DNA of 64,000 nucleotides from Trachelipus rathkii. Lineage: Eukaryota; Arthropoda; Malacostraca; Isopoda; Trachelipodidae. The DNA lies in the NCBI GenBank assembly GCA_015478945.1, contig JABUQX010014293.1:22501-86500 (forward strand), in the 5' to 3' direction. This document shows, piece after piece, positions 1-14,275 of the stretch; position 1 is the first letter of the stretch, and every line of letters begins with the position of its first letter. The translations under genes and the position numbers were made by a program. The notes beneath the pieces were generated by a model. The model was not told where the DNA came from. It worked only from the letters and a program-made list of their open reading frames with translations, and did not search any database.

Positions 1-818
1 AAAAAACTGACAAATCTGAGGTACATGTGACACTGAATCATTGACTACTAAATTTAAACTATGGGAAGAACAATGGATATATTCTTCATTTGGAGTTTTA
101 GCCTTGATTCTAATTTGCAACCCAGAATACTGACCACTTATTGTGGCAGCACCATTTTATCCTTGTCCCCGACATTTTTCAATGTCAATTTCATACTTTT
201 CCAAAATTCCCAAAACTTTGCTCTCATATCTCTTCACTGGTTTGGTCATCTAGTTCCCAGAAACCTAGAAAGGACTCATTTATTTTGAGTTTATTATTTT
301 CACTTGCAGATTTTTCAGATACTGTTACATATCTGATGATAATACTCATTTGTTCTACTTTTGATATATCTTGTGTACTGTCAACAATAATAGAGTAAAA
401 AGGAGCCGAATTAATTTTTGACAGCAAAGATTGTGTTACTGAATCTCCTAAGAGATTGATGATTTCATTTTGAAAGTCGTGATGCAAGTATTTTGATCTA
501 GACTTTTCCCTCATAATATGAGCCTTTAGTAAGGAGTCATAACGAGATAACAAATTAATAATATTAAGAAAATTTCCACTTTGTGTTTGTCCGATTTTGT
601 TGATATCATCCCTATGCCTTCGAAATGACAGAGAACATAAAGCCAATGTACGCACAACATCAATGATTCTCATAAAAATATCTTTCCATTTTCTCCGTTC
701 TTCAGAAATTGTATCTACTATGGTTTGATTGTTTTTCCATGATGTATATGTGACACAAGCGGTTAGGTGGGCGACACTACCTTCATGACGTTTAATTCTC
801 TTACTCAAGCCCTTCCAG
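1..818 (-). pseudogene. hAT-type (DUF4371 / ZMYM1-like) transposase remnant
   Basis: The minus strand reads as the N-terminal and central part of a domesticated-style hAT transposase. An open stretch at about 224-818 contains KRIKRHEGSVAH, then RRKWKDIFMRIIDVVRTLALCSLSF, split here only for description. It continues with FQNEIINLLGDSV and SIIVDSTQDISKVEQMS. The last phrase is the region of the first catalytic Asp of the RNase H-like fold (DxTxD). Beyond a stop near 224 the homology continues in shifted frames to the window edge (EKCRGQGY, then SGQYSGLQIRIK and EYIHCSSH), which is typical of DUF4371 proteins. It is therefore frameshifted and dead, and it runs off the window edge. The upstream end is interrupted at about 818 by a GC-rich segment. 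Family assignment is by motif recognition only. Confidence 0.75.
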
Positions 819-900
819 CAGGCCGGACTGGCAAGGTCGGCTGGTCGGCGATTGCCCGAGTGCCCCGCCCAGCCCAATGGGGCCCCGGAGAGGCTTCCCA
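819..900. other. GC-rich 80-bp segment abutting the hAT remnant
   Basis: This segment of Gs and Cs sits in strongly AT-rich surroundings and breaks the transposase homology. It keeps an open frame with the transposase by chance, but the encoded residues (GRPADLASPAC-like) do not resemble the family. It may be the end of another insertion. I cannot name it. Confidence 0.35.
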
Positions 901-934
901 AAAATGAATATACTACTTTATAATTAGTTACATC

Positions 935-1452
935 CAGGGTTGGGGATTTTTTTGGATTTTTTGAGAAAATATAAATTTTTTATTTTTTTTATTTTTTTGA
1001 TTTTTTGAGAATCGTGACGTCACGCAAAATATAATTTGTAAACAAACTTTTTTTCTAAGTTCGATTAAGTATTATTTTTTAACCCTAGGCCCCTATATCT
1101 GAGTTCAAATCTTAAAATAGGGCTTATAGTCTATGACACAACGAAACAGCAACACTTAAAACATTGTTAATTTGTAATAAATGATAATATATTACATCAG
1201 AATAAAAAAAACATGTTTGAAACATGATCTTTTGTTGATATTTTTAAAGTGTAGAAATTTGCTATGATATTATTATTCTAATTTTTTATTTCTATTGAAA
1301 TTAAATCACTTAAATATCCAAAAAAATTAAAAATATATACCCTATATTAAAAAGCAAAAAATCAAAAAAATCAAAAAATCATGATTTTTTTTTTAGCAAA
1401 AAATCATGTGAAAAAATCAGTTGAAAAAATCAATTGGATTTTTTCCGTGCCA
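935..1452. mobile_element. hAT-like MITE with AAATCA-rich ends
   Basis: The left end begins CAGGGTTGGGGATTTTTTTG. The right end reads GGATTTTTTCCGTGCCA, which resembles a decayed inverse of CAGGGTTGGCACGG. Both ends carry repeated AAAAAATCA/TGATTTTTT blocks, densest at 1350-1436. The same terminus (CAGGGTTGGCACG followed by AATCA motifs) recurs at 36880 and 37813. I see no coding potential inside and no clear target duplication, so the right border is approximate. Confidence 0.45.
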
Positions 1453-1600
1453 CAATCGGGTATTTATTAAGTATATAATAACGATAATGAATCTGTAGTA
1501 AGTATAATGTATATATATCTATATGTGTTTTTATTATGTATTTGTATATGTGATAATATGTATTTTTTATAGTAATTTTAAAATTTAAGCTGATACTAAA

Positions 1601-1766
1601 CGCAGGTAGCTCAGTGGTAGAGCACTCGCCAAACAAAGTGAGGGCCCCAGGTTCGCAACTGGTCGGGTGGGAGAATGTGAACAATTCTCTCCTTTGGCTT
1701 TGCTTCGTCCTGCTCGGACGTTAATCGAGTACACCCCCTCCTAGATTAGGGCTCTGCCCGTGAGCC
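1601..1766 (+). mobile_element. tRNA-derived SINE
   Basis: The head has an RNA polymerase III A-box-like TAGCTCAGTGGTAGAGC at 1607-1623 and a B-box-like GGTTCGCAACT at 1650-1660, spaced as in a tRNA. After the tRNA-like head comes an unrelated body of about 95 bp (CCTTTGGCTTTGCTTCGTCC onward). The body ends directly in a (TA)n tract, as SINE tails often do. A stable acceptor stem is not evident, and the tRNA-like part is fused to a body, so I call a SINE and not a tRNA gene. Confidence 0.7.
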
Positions 1767-1922
<156 letters not shown>

Positions 1923-1940
1923 TATTACTATATATATTTA

Positions 1941-2037
1941 ACAGACTGCCGGATATCCAACCGGATATCCGGTATCCGGTTTTAACTTCCAGCCGGATAT
2001 CCGGTATCCGGCTAATTCACTATCCGGCCCATCCCTA
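1941..2037. mobile_element. hAT-like right terminus with GGATATCCGG repeats
   Basis: Four to five iterations of the palindromic words GGATATCCGG and GGTATCCGG are followed by GGCCCATCCCTA, where the sequence switches abruptly to a mariner-like transposase. Read inward, the end is TAGGGATGGGCCGGATA. It resembles the termini at 17384 (TAGGGGTGTCCCGG), 21805, 31187 and 34273. The rest of this element would lie to the left, and its partner end was not found. Confidence 0.55.
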
Positions 2038-2530
2038 GTTGAAAGGTCCATGGTCATTTTGGAAGAGGGGGGGGGGGTCTGATCTAGAGATTTTACAGCA
2101 TCTTATAGAATGGTATGCTGGTACCCGACTAGTGAGTCTTTAACACTTTTTCACAAAAATGGGTAAATATCTGTGATCCCAATCATAACTCACTTTCACC
2201 AAACCATCACAGAAACTGGATGACGACCTCTTTGAACAAATAGTTTGAGTTCTGCTGATTCCATAGACGCAACATACACCTTATCATTTTGTTTGCTAAA
2301 ATATTCTTCCAAGGTTAATATTTCTTCATCTGTAAACAATTTATGGCATCTATGAGTAAATGCAAAAATGCGGCTCCTGCAAGCTCAACTTTAAAGTCTT
2401 TTCTGATGATGCCTATCACAGAATACTTAGGAATCTACATTTCATGTAACATGGCGTTTTATTTACAAAGAGGATTTTGCTTAATTCATGCCTTTACAGC
2501 TTCAACAGCCTGCTGTCTCCCAAACCAAAA
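2038..2530 (-). pseudogene. mariner/Tc1-like transposase remnant
   Basis: Minus-strand translation in several frames gives, in order, a helix-turn-helix-like part (GRQQAVEAVKA, IKQNPLCK, HEM, then VIGIIRKDFKVELAGAAF). The start of the catalytic core follows: EEILTLEEYFSKQNDKVYVA, FVQRGRHPVSVMVW and FVKKCxKT. The end of the match (LDQTP, then NDHGPFN) is close to the usual NQPWxFQQD box, but the second catalytic Asp region is cut off at 2038 by the hAT-like terminus. Stops and frameshifts are frequent. A plus-strand open frame of 92 codons over 2343-2621 is only a shadow of this remnant. This is confident as a family call, not as to the exact clade. Confidence 0.75.
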
Positions 2531-2840
2531 AATGTGGCTAACCACATCTATGGCAATCGATCACATCACCAGTCCTCATATAACTCTATGGCATGATATA
2601 CATACAGCTAATAATGCCTAGTAGTTGCAGTCTTGAAAATGGTACTCTTTTTTTCCATGCAACACTTATGTAATGCTATAACAGCAACATTTTTTTTTGT
2701 TCATTGTTCTACTCCATAGTAACTTAATAAGCAACCAAAACAGTGCCTAAGCTAAAGTGTGAAGGTTATGACCATATATGTTAGCACCTTGAATATACTA
2801 ATTTCTCTAATAGCAACTATTTTGGGGAGATCTTGCTAAT
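2531..2840. other. unassigned AT-rich spacer
   Basis: No coding signal, inverted repeat or RNA motif was recognised. The left part may belong to the untranslated or N-terminal part of the mariner-like element. Confidence 0.5.
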
Positions 2841-2886
2841 ATATAAATAATATATATTATATATATATATATATATATATTATATA

Positions 2887-2985
<99 letters not shown>

Positions 2986-3593
2986 CTGCCTTTCATGTAG
3001 ATTACCAATTTATGTTTAATCTATTTATTATACGTGTGTGAAAGTTACTCCAAATATAATAAATAAAACAATAAATCCTTCCATCAAAGTGAAAACCAGT
3101 AATAGCAATGACAAATAATGCATGCCTAACGACACTAAAGGCAATTTTAATTTTAAATTAAATATATATATTATATTATATATATACTATATAATATATA
3201 TATATAATATATATATAATATATATATATATTATATATATATATATATTATATATATATAAAGCCTATTAGAGAGAGCCACCACCCAGAGCCATTTAAAC
3301 CAAGTTATCCCGACAGTATACAAGGTAGTAGAGCATGATTAAACAGGTACTAATAAATAACAAAAATTTCATATCTTAAATTAAATTAAATATAATGACC
3401 TACAGCCCTAGTACAAGAAACCCATTTTATAAAGCTAACTTATGATCCAAAGCATCAAGAGTTCAACTACGCATATATAATATATATAATATAAATATAT
3501 AATATTATATATATATATATAATATATATAATTATATAGATAGAAATATATGTATTATATATATATATATATATTATATATATATATATATGT
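2841..3593. repeat. three imperfect (TA)n tracts with short unique spacers
   Basis: TA/TATA-rich tracts lie at about 2841-2981, 3161-3261 and 3475-3593. The 180-210 bp spacers between them have no coding content that I recognise. The tracts are interrupted by ATATTATA variants, so they are ageing microsatellites. Confidence 0.9.
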
Positions 3594-3890
3594 GTGGAAA
3601 AAAAATCAGAAAACCCTTTTTAGAAAAAATACCGTTCTTGTCGTCTTGTTATGGTATATATATATATGTGAAATATATGTGTAATTTGTTGAAACTATTT
3701 TTGAGAAATACGCTGTCGCTATAGTATTCAGTTATGTACAACTTTTATTCAAATTTTAAACCTCAATAGCCTGAATAATTATTCTAGAGACATATCGGCT
3801 AATTGGTAAGTAATTACTGTACATTTAAGGTTCCGAGAAATAAATAAGTGAAAGCTTGAAACTAAAAATTAGTGTATTATTGTATTTTGT

Positions 3891-4164
3891 TTCAGGCATT
3901 TCTTTTGTCAAATTTCCATTGGATATCACATCAAGGAAACATTCACAAATTATAACTATCAAGCAAAGGGGCAATGTTAAGTCAGTGTGCAATTGTCAAC
4001 TGGATCATGATTTTTTACCACTAGACAGGAACATTCCCCCACTCACAGGAAGGGCAAATGTAGCTGAAAAATTAAAACCTCTGAGCAAGATGAAAGAAGT
4101 TTGCTGCAAAAAAGCTAAGAAAATTCCAGGCTTACATAATGTAATGTTTGCTCCAGATCTATAA
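3891..4164 (+). CDS. possible orphan exon, function unknown
   Basis: An open frame of about 90 codons follows a good 3' splice-site-like sequence (pyrimidine-rich TGTATTTTGTTTCAG ending at about 3894) and ends at TAA 4162-4164. The protein contains GISFVKFPLDITSR, IITIKQRGNVKSVCNCQLDH and PPLTGRANVAEKLKP. It has a mixed, non-repetitive composition unlike the translated microsatellites around it. I do not recognise the family. It could be a terminal exon, a processed pseudogene or chance. Weak coding-like phrases continue to about 4675, including a 32-codon frame at 4577-4675 rich in Lys, Glu and Gln. Confidence 0.22.
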
Positions 4165-4323
4165 CTCACAGTCTTCTGAATGCTGGTGGTCCATCAAGAA
4201 ACCCACTTTCTAAACAACTTACAAAGGGAACTAATAGTTATAATTGTTTGCTCCAGAACTAAAACACACAGTCTTCTGAATGATGGAGGTCCATCAAGAA
4301 ACCCACTTTCTAAACAACTTACA
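4146..4323. repeat. tandem duplication, two 78-bp copies
   Basis: A block starting TGTTTGCTCCAGA and ending CTAAACAACTTACA occurs at 4146-4223 and again at 4246-4323, with about seven differences. A 22-bp spacer lies between them, giving a 100-bp period. The first copy overlaps the end of the possible exon. Confidence 0.9.
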
Positions 4324-5206
<883 letters not shown>

Positions 5207-5217
5207 GTGCTTTGACT

Positions 5218-6909
<1,692 letters not shown>

Positions 6910-7306
6910 TCAATAAATTTCCTTTCTAAGCCCCAGCAAATCAGAACACAATAAGCAACCTTTAAAGAATAAAAATCTTGATAATATTAAACACAAAAAT
7001 AACCTTTTACTCTGTTTGTTGACTGCGTTGATCACTTGGAAAAGGACTCTTGGGAAACTGTTTACCATCTTTATAACATTTCAGCCTGTAATTTCGTAGA
7101 AAAGAATTATAATTGTCATTCTTTTTAACACAAAAAATCTATTACTAAGTTTATGAGCAAACCGATATTTAATTACATAAAATAAAATTATTTTATATCA
7201 AGCAGAAAACTTAATTCATTACTTAAATCTACCGTATTCCACAAAGGATGAAAAATTGCATTAGGATATGTGGTTTGATTATATTTCTACCTTATCTATT
7301 GAAAAA
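6910..7306. other. spacer downstream of the candidate exon
   Basis: AT-rich single-copy-looking sequence. If the minus-strand frame at 7307-7597 is a terminal exon, this would be its 3' untranslated region. I did not find a convincing AATAAA on that strand close to the stop. Confidence 0.3.
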
Positions 7307-7597
7307 TCAATTTTCTCTTCTTTCCGTACTGACACTAGATGCATCAAAATTAGTATCACTATTGTTGGACATTCTCATCTTCAGTTTATGCTGAATTCTA
7401 TAAATAAGAGAATATCTGGTTGGATTTCTCAGGGATGATGAACCAGAGTCAGTAGTAATGGCTTGACGTTGAGGTCTTGGCAGAATGACTTGTTGTGTGC
7501 CAGGGATGGAGGAAGGCAGCGTTCTACCACAAGAGGAGGAATTTCTGGAAGGACCAGGTGGTGGGCTGAGTGAGGATGAATGGTCTTCTTTCTCCTC
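7307..7597 (-). CDS. candidate C-terminal exon, function unknown
   Basis: The minus strand is open for 96 codons and ends in TGA (7307-7309). The protein is Ser/Pro-rich, then basic: HSSSLSPPPGPSRNSSSCGR, ILPRPQRQAITTDSGSSSL, YSLIYRIQHKLKMRMS and DASSVSTERREN. Composition is balanced and unlike translated repeats. It resembles a disordered cytoplasmic tail, but I recognise no family. The upstream boundary is uncertain. An in-frame TAA lies at 7598-7600, and AG dinucleotides near 7600 could serve as acceptors without a good pyrimidine tract. A second possible short exon on the same strand lies at about 8110-8188. Confidence 0.28.
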   Translation of the reverse strand, partial: EEKEDHSSSLSPPPGPSRNSSSCGRTLPSSIPGTQQVILPRPQRQAITTDSGSSSLRNPTRYSLIYRIQHKLKMRMSNNSDTNFDASSVSTERREN

Positions 7598-8110
<513 letters not shown>

Positions 8111-8188
8111 CATATATATTCTTCCTGGTGTGTACACGACACCAGCGGCCACACTGGGCTGAATAATTAACTCCATGGGTGGGTTCTG
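8111..8188 (-). other. possible short exon beside the TA tract
   Basis: On the minus strand a pyrimidine-containing stretch ends in TTATACCAG at about 8188. A balanced 70-bp segment follows, encoding [20 protein letters not shown] in one frame before running into the TA tract. It is the only GC-normal sequence nearby and has an acceptor-like start. No donor can be chosen inside the TA tract, so this stays speculative. Confidence 0.18.
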
Positions 8189-8308
8189 GTATAATTGGTC
8201 AAAAATATGGCAAAGGAAATTTAGATGGTGAAATAAGAAGTAAAAAAAAAAAATAAAAATATAAAATGTACTTACATTTATATATAATCTTATACATAAC
8301 AAAAAATT

Positions 8309-8313
<5 letters not shown>

Positions 8314-8383
<70 letters not shown>

Positions 8384-8398
8384 TCATATATATATATA
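8314..8398. repeat. (TA)n microsatellite
   Basis: A TA tract directly upstream of the LINE 5' region. Confidence 0.95.
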
Positions 8399-8419
8399 AA
8401 TCAGACATCTTTCAGACAC

Positions 8420-11090
8420 CCCCCCTTTTATCCACACATATACATACCCCTCTTCTAGACAACATCTTACAGACATCCCTATCCCTTATATCCCTATGTA
8501 TGGGGGAGAAAGAATTGCCCATCGTATGTCCTACGTAGTAAAGAGGCAACTAAGGAATGGGTGGTAGTTGGGTTGGCAGCCCACTACTACTTATCTTTGC
8601 CAGGAATGCTAATGCATGCCTCGGAGAAGGACGTAATTGCTGTAAGTGACCTTCTATCTTACGGAAAAAAATGTTATCAATTGTATGAGTACATGGAATG
8701 TCAGAGGAATAAATGCTGAGAAGAGAGATGATGGATGTATTTAGAAAGGGCAAATTAGATTTGCTTGCTGTGACAGAAACAAAGATGAAAGGAAACAGTG
8801 GAAATGCATGATGTGGTGTGAAATGTGTTTGTGCTGGTGTGGAAAGGAATGAGAGGGGGAGAGGAGTTGCAATTTTGATGAGTGACTTGTGGTATAGAGC
8901 TATGGTAGATTTAGTGTGCGAGTACTAGAATTCTAATGGCTAAATTTAAGTTTGAAAAGGTCAAGGGTAATGTTGAAGAGTGCGATTTTCTGGGATAATC
9001 TGAATGATGTTTTGGATGGGGTGAGTAGGATCTTTAGATTGATTGATCTTTAGATTGTGTTGGGTGACCCTAAATGGTTGGTTAGGTGATCAAAAAAGGG
9101 ATGGTATAACAAGTGGCTTTGAGGTGTCAGGAGAAAATGAGAACGGTAGGAAGGTGATTGATTTCTGGGAGGAGAGAGAGGTGTGCATGTGAGTAATACT
9201 TTCTTCAAACACATGAGTATTCATAAGTATACTAGAGTTGGTATTGAAGTGAAAGGTATAATTGATTTTGTGTTGGCAAAGGAGATGTTGAAGTATGTGT
9301 TGGATGTTAAATCAAAGGGGTTAGGAATGGGATTATCGGATCATTATGTTGTTTTATGCAAACTTGTTAGTGAAGGGGGGGGGGCTTGGAAGGTGATAAG
9401 GAAGGAAGTGGGTAGAATTAAGAGCGTGAAGTTAAGTGAATAAGGTAATTGGGTAAGTATTTGAGAGCACTCTCAAGTAAATCAGTTGAATGTGAACAAG
9501 CTGAAACTGAACAAACCTGGAAGTAAAAATGAAGTAAGCGGTTGTTAGAAGTGAAAAAGAAGTATATGGATGAAATGGAAGTGTGGAGGGAGCACTTCAA
9601 ATATCTGCATAACATTGGCAGGAATGAGAAGGTGATAGTGAGTGTGTGCGGGTTTGATGCAATGGAAGGACAGTATTTTGGGGATGAGGTCATGGTAAAG
9701 AGGAGGTAATGGGTGTAGTGAGGGAGGAGGTTGAAGATGGTAAATCTGCAGGTAAGATGAAATTACTGGTGAAATGATCAAGAATGAAGGTGAGATGATG
9801 ATTGATTGGGTTTGGAAGTTGTGTGTAACAAAGTGTTTATGGAGGGTATAGTTCCAGGGGATTGGAGAGCAGTAATAGTACCCTTATAAGGTAACTGTAG
9901 GAATTGTAGAGTGGATTCATCAAGTGTTGTGGAAGATATATGATTATTTGGTGAAAGGTGTGCTGTTGGACTGATTGGTGAAGGAACATTATGTGATAGG
10001 AAATGTGTGGATCAAATCTTCACATTGAAACAAATGATTGAAAATAGAGGAAAATTGTATTTAGGTTTATGGATTTACAACAGAGCGTATGATGGGATTA
10101 ATAGGGAAGCTTGTGGCCCTTGTAAGATTATGGTGGTGGTGGGTGATGACTTCTAGATGGATTAAAAGAAACATAATGATATTGAAGCGTGTGTAAAAAT
10201 AAATAAAGTCAAAAATGACTGGTTTAATATAAATAGCGGAGTGAGAGCAGGGATGTGTTATCTCATAGTTATTCCAATTTATTATACTGATGAGTAGCCA
10301 TGAAAGAATTAGAGGTGAGGTGGCAGAGGATGGTGTTAGAATGATGAAGAATGGAAGAAATTGGAGGGTGCCTACTTGTGCCAGTGTGTAGTTTTTGGTG
10401 TGCATCTAAGTGTGTTTGAGCTAGGATTGGTGAAATTTGGTGAGATTGTGTAAAGGAGTGGGTTTAGTGTGTGGATAAAGTAGGTTATGGTTGTGAGATG
10501 TGTAGTAGGAAGTTGAATGGCAGGAAGGTGGCTGGTGCAATTAAATCATTGGGTGGATGTAAAGGGACTAAATCTTGGGTGCGTTAGAGTTTACATGAGG
10601 TATATTGTTACCTGTGTTAATGTATAGTAGCAGAATTGCTGTTGATCAGAAGTATAGATCTAAAGTGTGTAGATGAACAATCTTAGGGGTGTGTTAGGTG
10701 TGTAGAAATGAATTAATCCCAAATGAGAATGACATATTAAGAGTTCATATAGTGTGAAGGGATAAATGAGAGAATAAATGAAAGTACATTAGAATGGTTT
10801 GATTATGTGGAAAGGATGGATGATGTAGTCAGTTTTGTTCAAAATGACTAGGTTTTGTCCTTTGTCAGACTTGACTGGCTAGGGGCAGAAGAAAAAATTA
10901 GTTAGGTTAGTAAAGGAATGCCTGGGGAGAGAAATAAGAGTTTGGCAAGAGGCTAGAAAGGTGCATAATAGCAGTGAATGATGGGGTCTTGTGAGGGGTA
11001 TAGTTTGTGGCCCACACAGGCCCAGGATGAAACCCCACATTGACAAGATGCCATAATTTGAGGAATCTATCGCAGTTCAGTGAAACAGGG
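8420..11090 (+). pseudogene. APE-type LINE, nearly full length, inactivated
   Basis: A C-rich leader at about 8400-8500 is followed by an endonuclease start: MSTWNVRGINAEKR near 8690, then GKLDLLAVTETKMKGN and RGRGVAILMSDLWYRAMVD. The endonuclease end is at 9260-9370 (IDFVLAKEMLKYVLDVKSKG, GLSDHYVVLCKLV). Reverse transcriptase phrases follow: GEMIKNEGEMMIDWVWKL (about 9770), GIVPGDWRAVIVPL, CVDQIFTLKQMIENRG (about 10010), INSGVRAGM and MNNLRGVLGV. The YxDD region near 10370 is corrupted. The end (about 10975-11040) reads WGLVRGIVCGPHRPRMKPHIDKMP-like in mixed frames. Order and spacing match a LINE with apurinic endonuclease plus RT. Many frameshifts make it inactive. The same family recurs at 13.8, 18.8 and 52 kb, and decapod genomes carry close relatives. 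Confidence 0.85.
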
Positions 11091-11227
11091 AGAAATTTAC
11101 TGACTGGCAGTGATTCTCACTAAAAGGTATAAAGAGGCATGCACTTTTGACCTATATCAAAATTCTTCTTCCTTTAATTAATTAAAGTTACTTTAGTCTT
11201 GAGGGAAAAGAGGCTGGGTGATGATAG

Positions 11228-11327
11228 TATATATATATATATTATATATATAACTATATATATATATATATACTCTATATATATATATATATATACTCTC
11301 TGCCTATATCTTTATTTTTTACTATAT

Positions 11328-11362
<35 letters not shown>

Positions 11363-11364
11363 TA
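11228..11364. repeat. imperfect (TA)n tract
   Basis: TA-rich sequence broken by CTCT and CTTTAT interruptions, downstream of the LINE 3' end. Confidence 0.9.
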
Positions 11365-11433
11365 TTACCATCTCACTCTTAGGGCTCGCCCTGTCATTGG
11401 ACCATCCTTTCTTCCTTCTGGCCCCGAAACTCT

Positions 11434-11754
11434 TTATCTAGAGCACTCTAGGAAAACATTTCTTTGCGCAATGATTTCTGATGCCAGTCCTTGAGTTATC
11501 ACACTCAGGTAGGGTTTCACCCTTTCAGTGGAACTAGCATCATCTTCCATTTGGACTCAGTCGTTCTCCCAGAGCTCATCAGAAGATCGTGCTTCAGCGC
11601 ATAAGATTCCAATGCTGGTCCAGGAGTTCTTCAAGCAAAAAAAGTAAAGGACCGGGTTGCTGGCTAGCCCTGTCGCCCCTAAACTATGCGAAGAAAGAAG
11701 AGTCTTCATATGGTCCGACTGCCTCGAATATCCATTCTTCTTACATATAGACAA
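11434..11754 (-). pseudogene. coding-like segment with one in-frame TGA, unidentified
   Basis: The minus strand has a 106-codon frame starting at ATG (11754) and ending at TAA (11434-11436), with a single TGA at 11557-11559. Before the TGA it reads SLGATGLASNPVLYFFCLKN and SIGILCAEARSSDELWEND. After it, in the same frame, come VQMEDDASSTERVKPYLSVI and TQGLASEIIAQRNVFLECSR. Continuity across the TGA and a balanced composition (GC clearly above the flanks) suggest decayed coding sequence, probably from a dispersed repeat. I do not recognise the family. Confidence 0.4.
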
Positions 11755-11782
11755 ATCAATACTCCACTAGATACTGCAGATA

Positions 11783-11918
<136 letters not shown>

Positions 11919-12605
11919 ACTATAAAAGGTGTACCAGAAATTTTAATTTAATAATCAGAATTTTCGCATCCTGAAACATACTTCATAAAATGTAGAGTTT
12001 ATTACATGTAAACATATTTTCTATCAGTAAAGATGTTATTTTTAGAATTTATAAATTTATAGGTGATGTTAAATATATTACAGATTTTACTTCTCAAAAC
12101 CAATAAAAGTCTTTAGTACATGAAATTTAAGTTAAAAACAGGCAGCTACATAAATATTTTACAATACCCAACCACAGCTGTCGAACTCCCAATAAAGTCA
12201 GAAATGCAATTATTTTTCTCCCCCTTATTTTAAGCTAACAATTCAAGGCAAGGAATTTTTAAAAAATTTAAAAAAAATAAATAAAGTGCATATTATAGCT
12301 GTATATCATCCAAATCTTTCATATATATACCTATTTTACCCAAGACATGTTTAAATATTTTTATTTTATTTTTAACTTCTAAAACAAAAAAAATTTAATA
12401 TAAAAGATGGTAAGAGTTATGGCAAATAGTACTCTTAAAACATGTGAATAAAAAAAAGAAGTAAACATGATAAAAGGGGAAGAAAATTTATTCCAAAGTC
12501 AATCTCTTTTATGCTTTTAAATTATCAAAATTAGTTAATTATTTCCCAAAAGAACTAATTTGTGACATTTTTAACTTTTTTTTTGTTCACCTAATCAACA
12601 AGAAA
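11919..12605. other. unassigned AT-rich sequence
   Basis: No coding frame, repeat pair or RNA motif was recognised. Confidence 0.5.
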
Positions 12606-12780
12606 TTTTCAGAGCATGTATAACTGGGAAGATCCACCTTTTTTAATTTAGATAATTTATTTTATTTTATTTTTAATTCTTAACTATTTTTTTTTTTTTT
12701 TTTTTCTTTTTAATATAAAAAAAATTTACACATGCAAAATAAAACCAAATAAAAAAGGTGCATCTTACCCAACTATATGA
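12606..12780. mobile_element. palindromic MITE, 175 bp
   Basis: The left arm TTTTCAGAGCATGTATAACT then GGGAAGATCCACCTTTTTT is answered at 12752-12780 by the inverse AAAAAAGGTGCATCTTACCC then AACTATATGA. An A/T-only loop lies between. The arm sequence recurs at 21118-21160 and 22251-22289. Confidence 0.55.
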
Positions 12781-13789
12781 GGTGCTACCCAAAAGTTAAC
12801 TTTCAAAAATTGATCGAAGTGAACCATAAAATGTCGGGAATATGGGTTTTCCACAATGAAAATACAAAGCAAATCAAGACAAAAAAACAACAAAAAAATC
12901 AACACTTTAGGGGTAAAAAATTTAAGCTGCCATCTTGTTTTAAATTTGGTGCAAATTTGCAGAAATTAAGAAAATTATGCCCATTTTCGCAGTCCAGAAA
13001 AATTCAAGGTGGTCAATAGTAAAACCTTTCATTAAGTCCTAAAATTGTTTCAAAAGAACAATTTCTTATATATATAATTAAGGTGAAAAAATCTTAGTTC
13101 TTCTGCAATGAGACTCAGCAGGAAGTGTGAAGTGTCAACTACTCAACTGAGCACTTTATTGTGGATATATTTTTAAATGATGATTCATATAAGGGCAGCA
13201 TAAATAATCCAATTTAGACTGATCAGGGAAGTAGAAATAATTTGAAAAGTAGCTAGCATTAAAATTCAAACAGGACAATCGTCTCAGAAACCCTAGAGAT
13301 CAACGTTTCACAAATAGTGGCCATTCAATATGAAACCAATCATTAACAGCCTATGCAATTTCCACATAATCAATATTAATTATATTTACACTTTAAATGT
13401 TAAACTATGACCATGAAGAATTGTCATGTATAAGTATTTAAAATTTTTTAAAAATTCAATAAGGTGTAGAAATCATTATAGTCGCTTTAGACCTAAACCA
13501 GTAATTCATATCTGAAAACTTAAAAACATGCAAATTTTATGTCAGTATGCCTCTTTCTGTTACAGTTCAGTGAAACAATTCCCCCTTGTTTGCAATTTCT
13601 ATTTAAAGTAAGTTGCCACAGGCTAGAAACAAAAAAAAAAGTACAGCTGCAGTAGTATGGGTAACAGTTTGTATATACATTTGTCATTCAATTCTCAATA
13701 ACAGAATTATGCCAAACAAACAAACGTGCACATAACACTAATTCATATGGTGAATAAATAGGAAAATTTTGTCAATTGACTAACAAGAA
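12781..13789. other. unassigned AT-rich sequence
   Basis: About 1 kb without recognisable genes. The 80-codon frame at 12777-13019 is Lys/Gln-rich and looks like chance reading of A-rich DNA. Confidence 0.5.
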
Positions 13790-14275
13790 TGTGTGCAGCA
13801 GACTTATGAAAAAGAATGTTATACCAAATATGGAAATCATGCAAATTGAAAATATGAATTTAAACAAGTTTAAATATTTAGGATATATATTGGATGAAAA
13901 GAGAACAGATGAAGCTGAGAGTAGTAGAATGGGGGCTGGTACAAATTAAATACTTTTTAATACAAAGGGAGTGTCTTCGAGTGTGCTAGGGTTCTGCATG
14001 AGGGTATGTTGTTACTCGTGTTAATATATAGTATAGTAAAGCTATAATGTGGTATTAAGAGGTAAAGATCTAAAGTGTTGTCTTTTCAGATGGATAATCT
14101 TATTTTGGGTGCAATGGGCTCGCACTTAGGGTTCGAGGGGGGATAGTGTGTTTATGTGGAGGCTAAACTTTCTTGGTTGCCTTAGGTCATATTCTTCTAC
14201 TTAACTATTTTGTTCTTGGTACACATGTTTGTGCACCCCACACCCCTAATCTGTAGGGAGCCATGGAGGCGAAAG
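13790..14275 (+). pseudogene. LINE fragment (C-terminal RT part)
   Basis: Phrases of the same LINE family as at 8.4 kb appear: FKYLGYILDEKRTDEAESSR (about 13870-13930), then ECARVLHEGMLLLVL (about 13978-14025) and FRMDNL-like sequence near 14090. It is truncated at both ends and frameshifted. Confidence 0.7.

Noticed and set aside
1601..1672. Functional tRNA gene
   Set aside because: A and B boxes are present, but the tRNA-like part continues into a SINE body and no clean acceptor stem is visible.
2343..2621. 92-codon plus-strand frame
   Set aside because: The minus strand of the same interval reads as a mariner-like transposase; the plus frame is its shadow.
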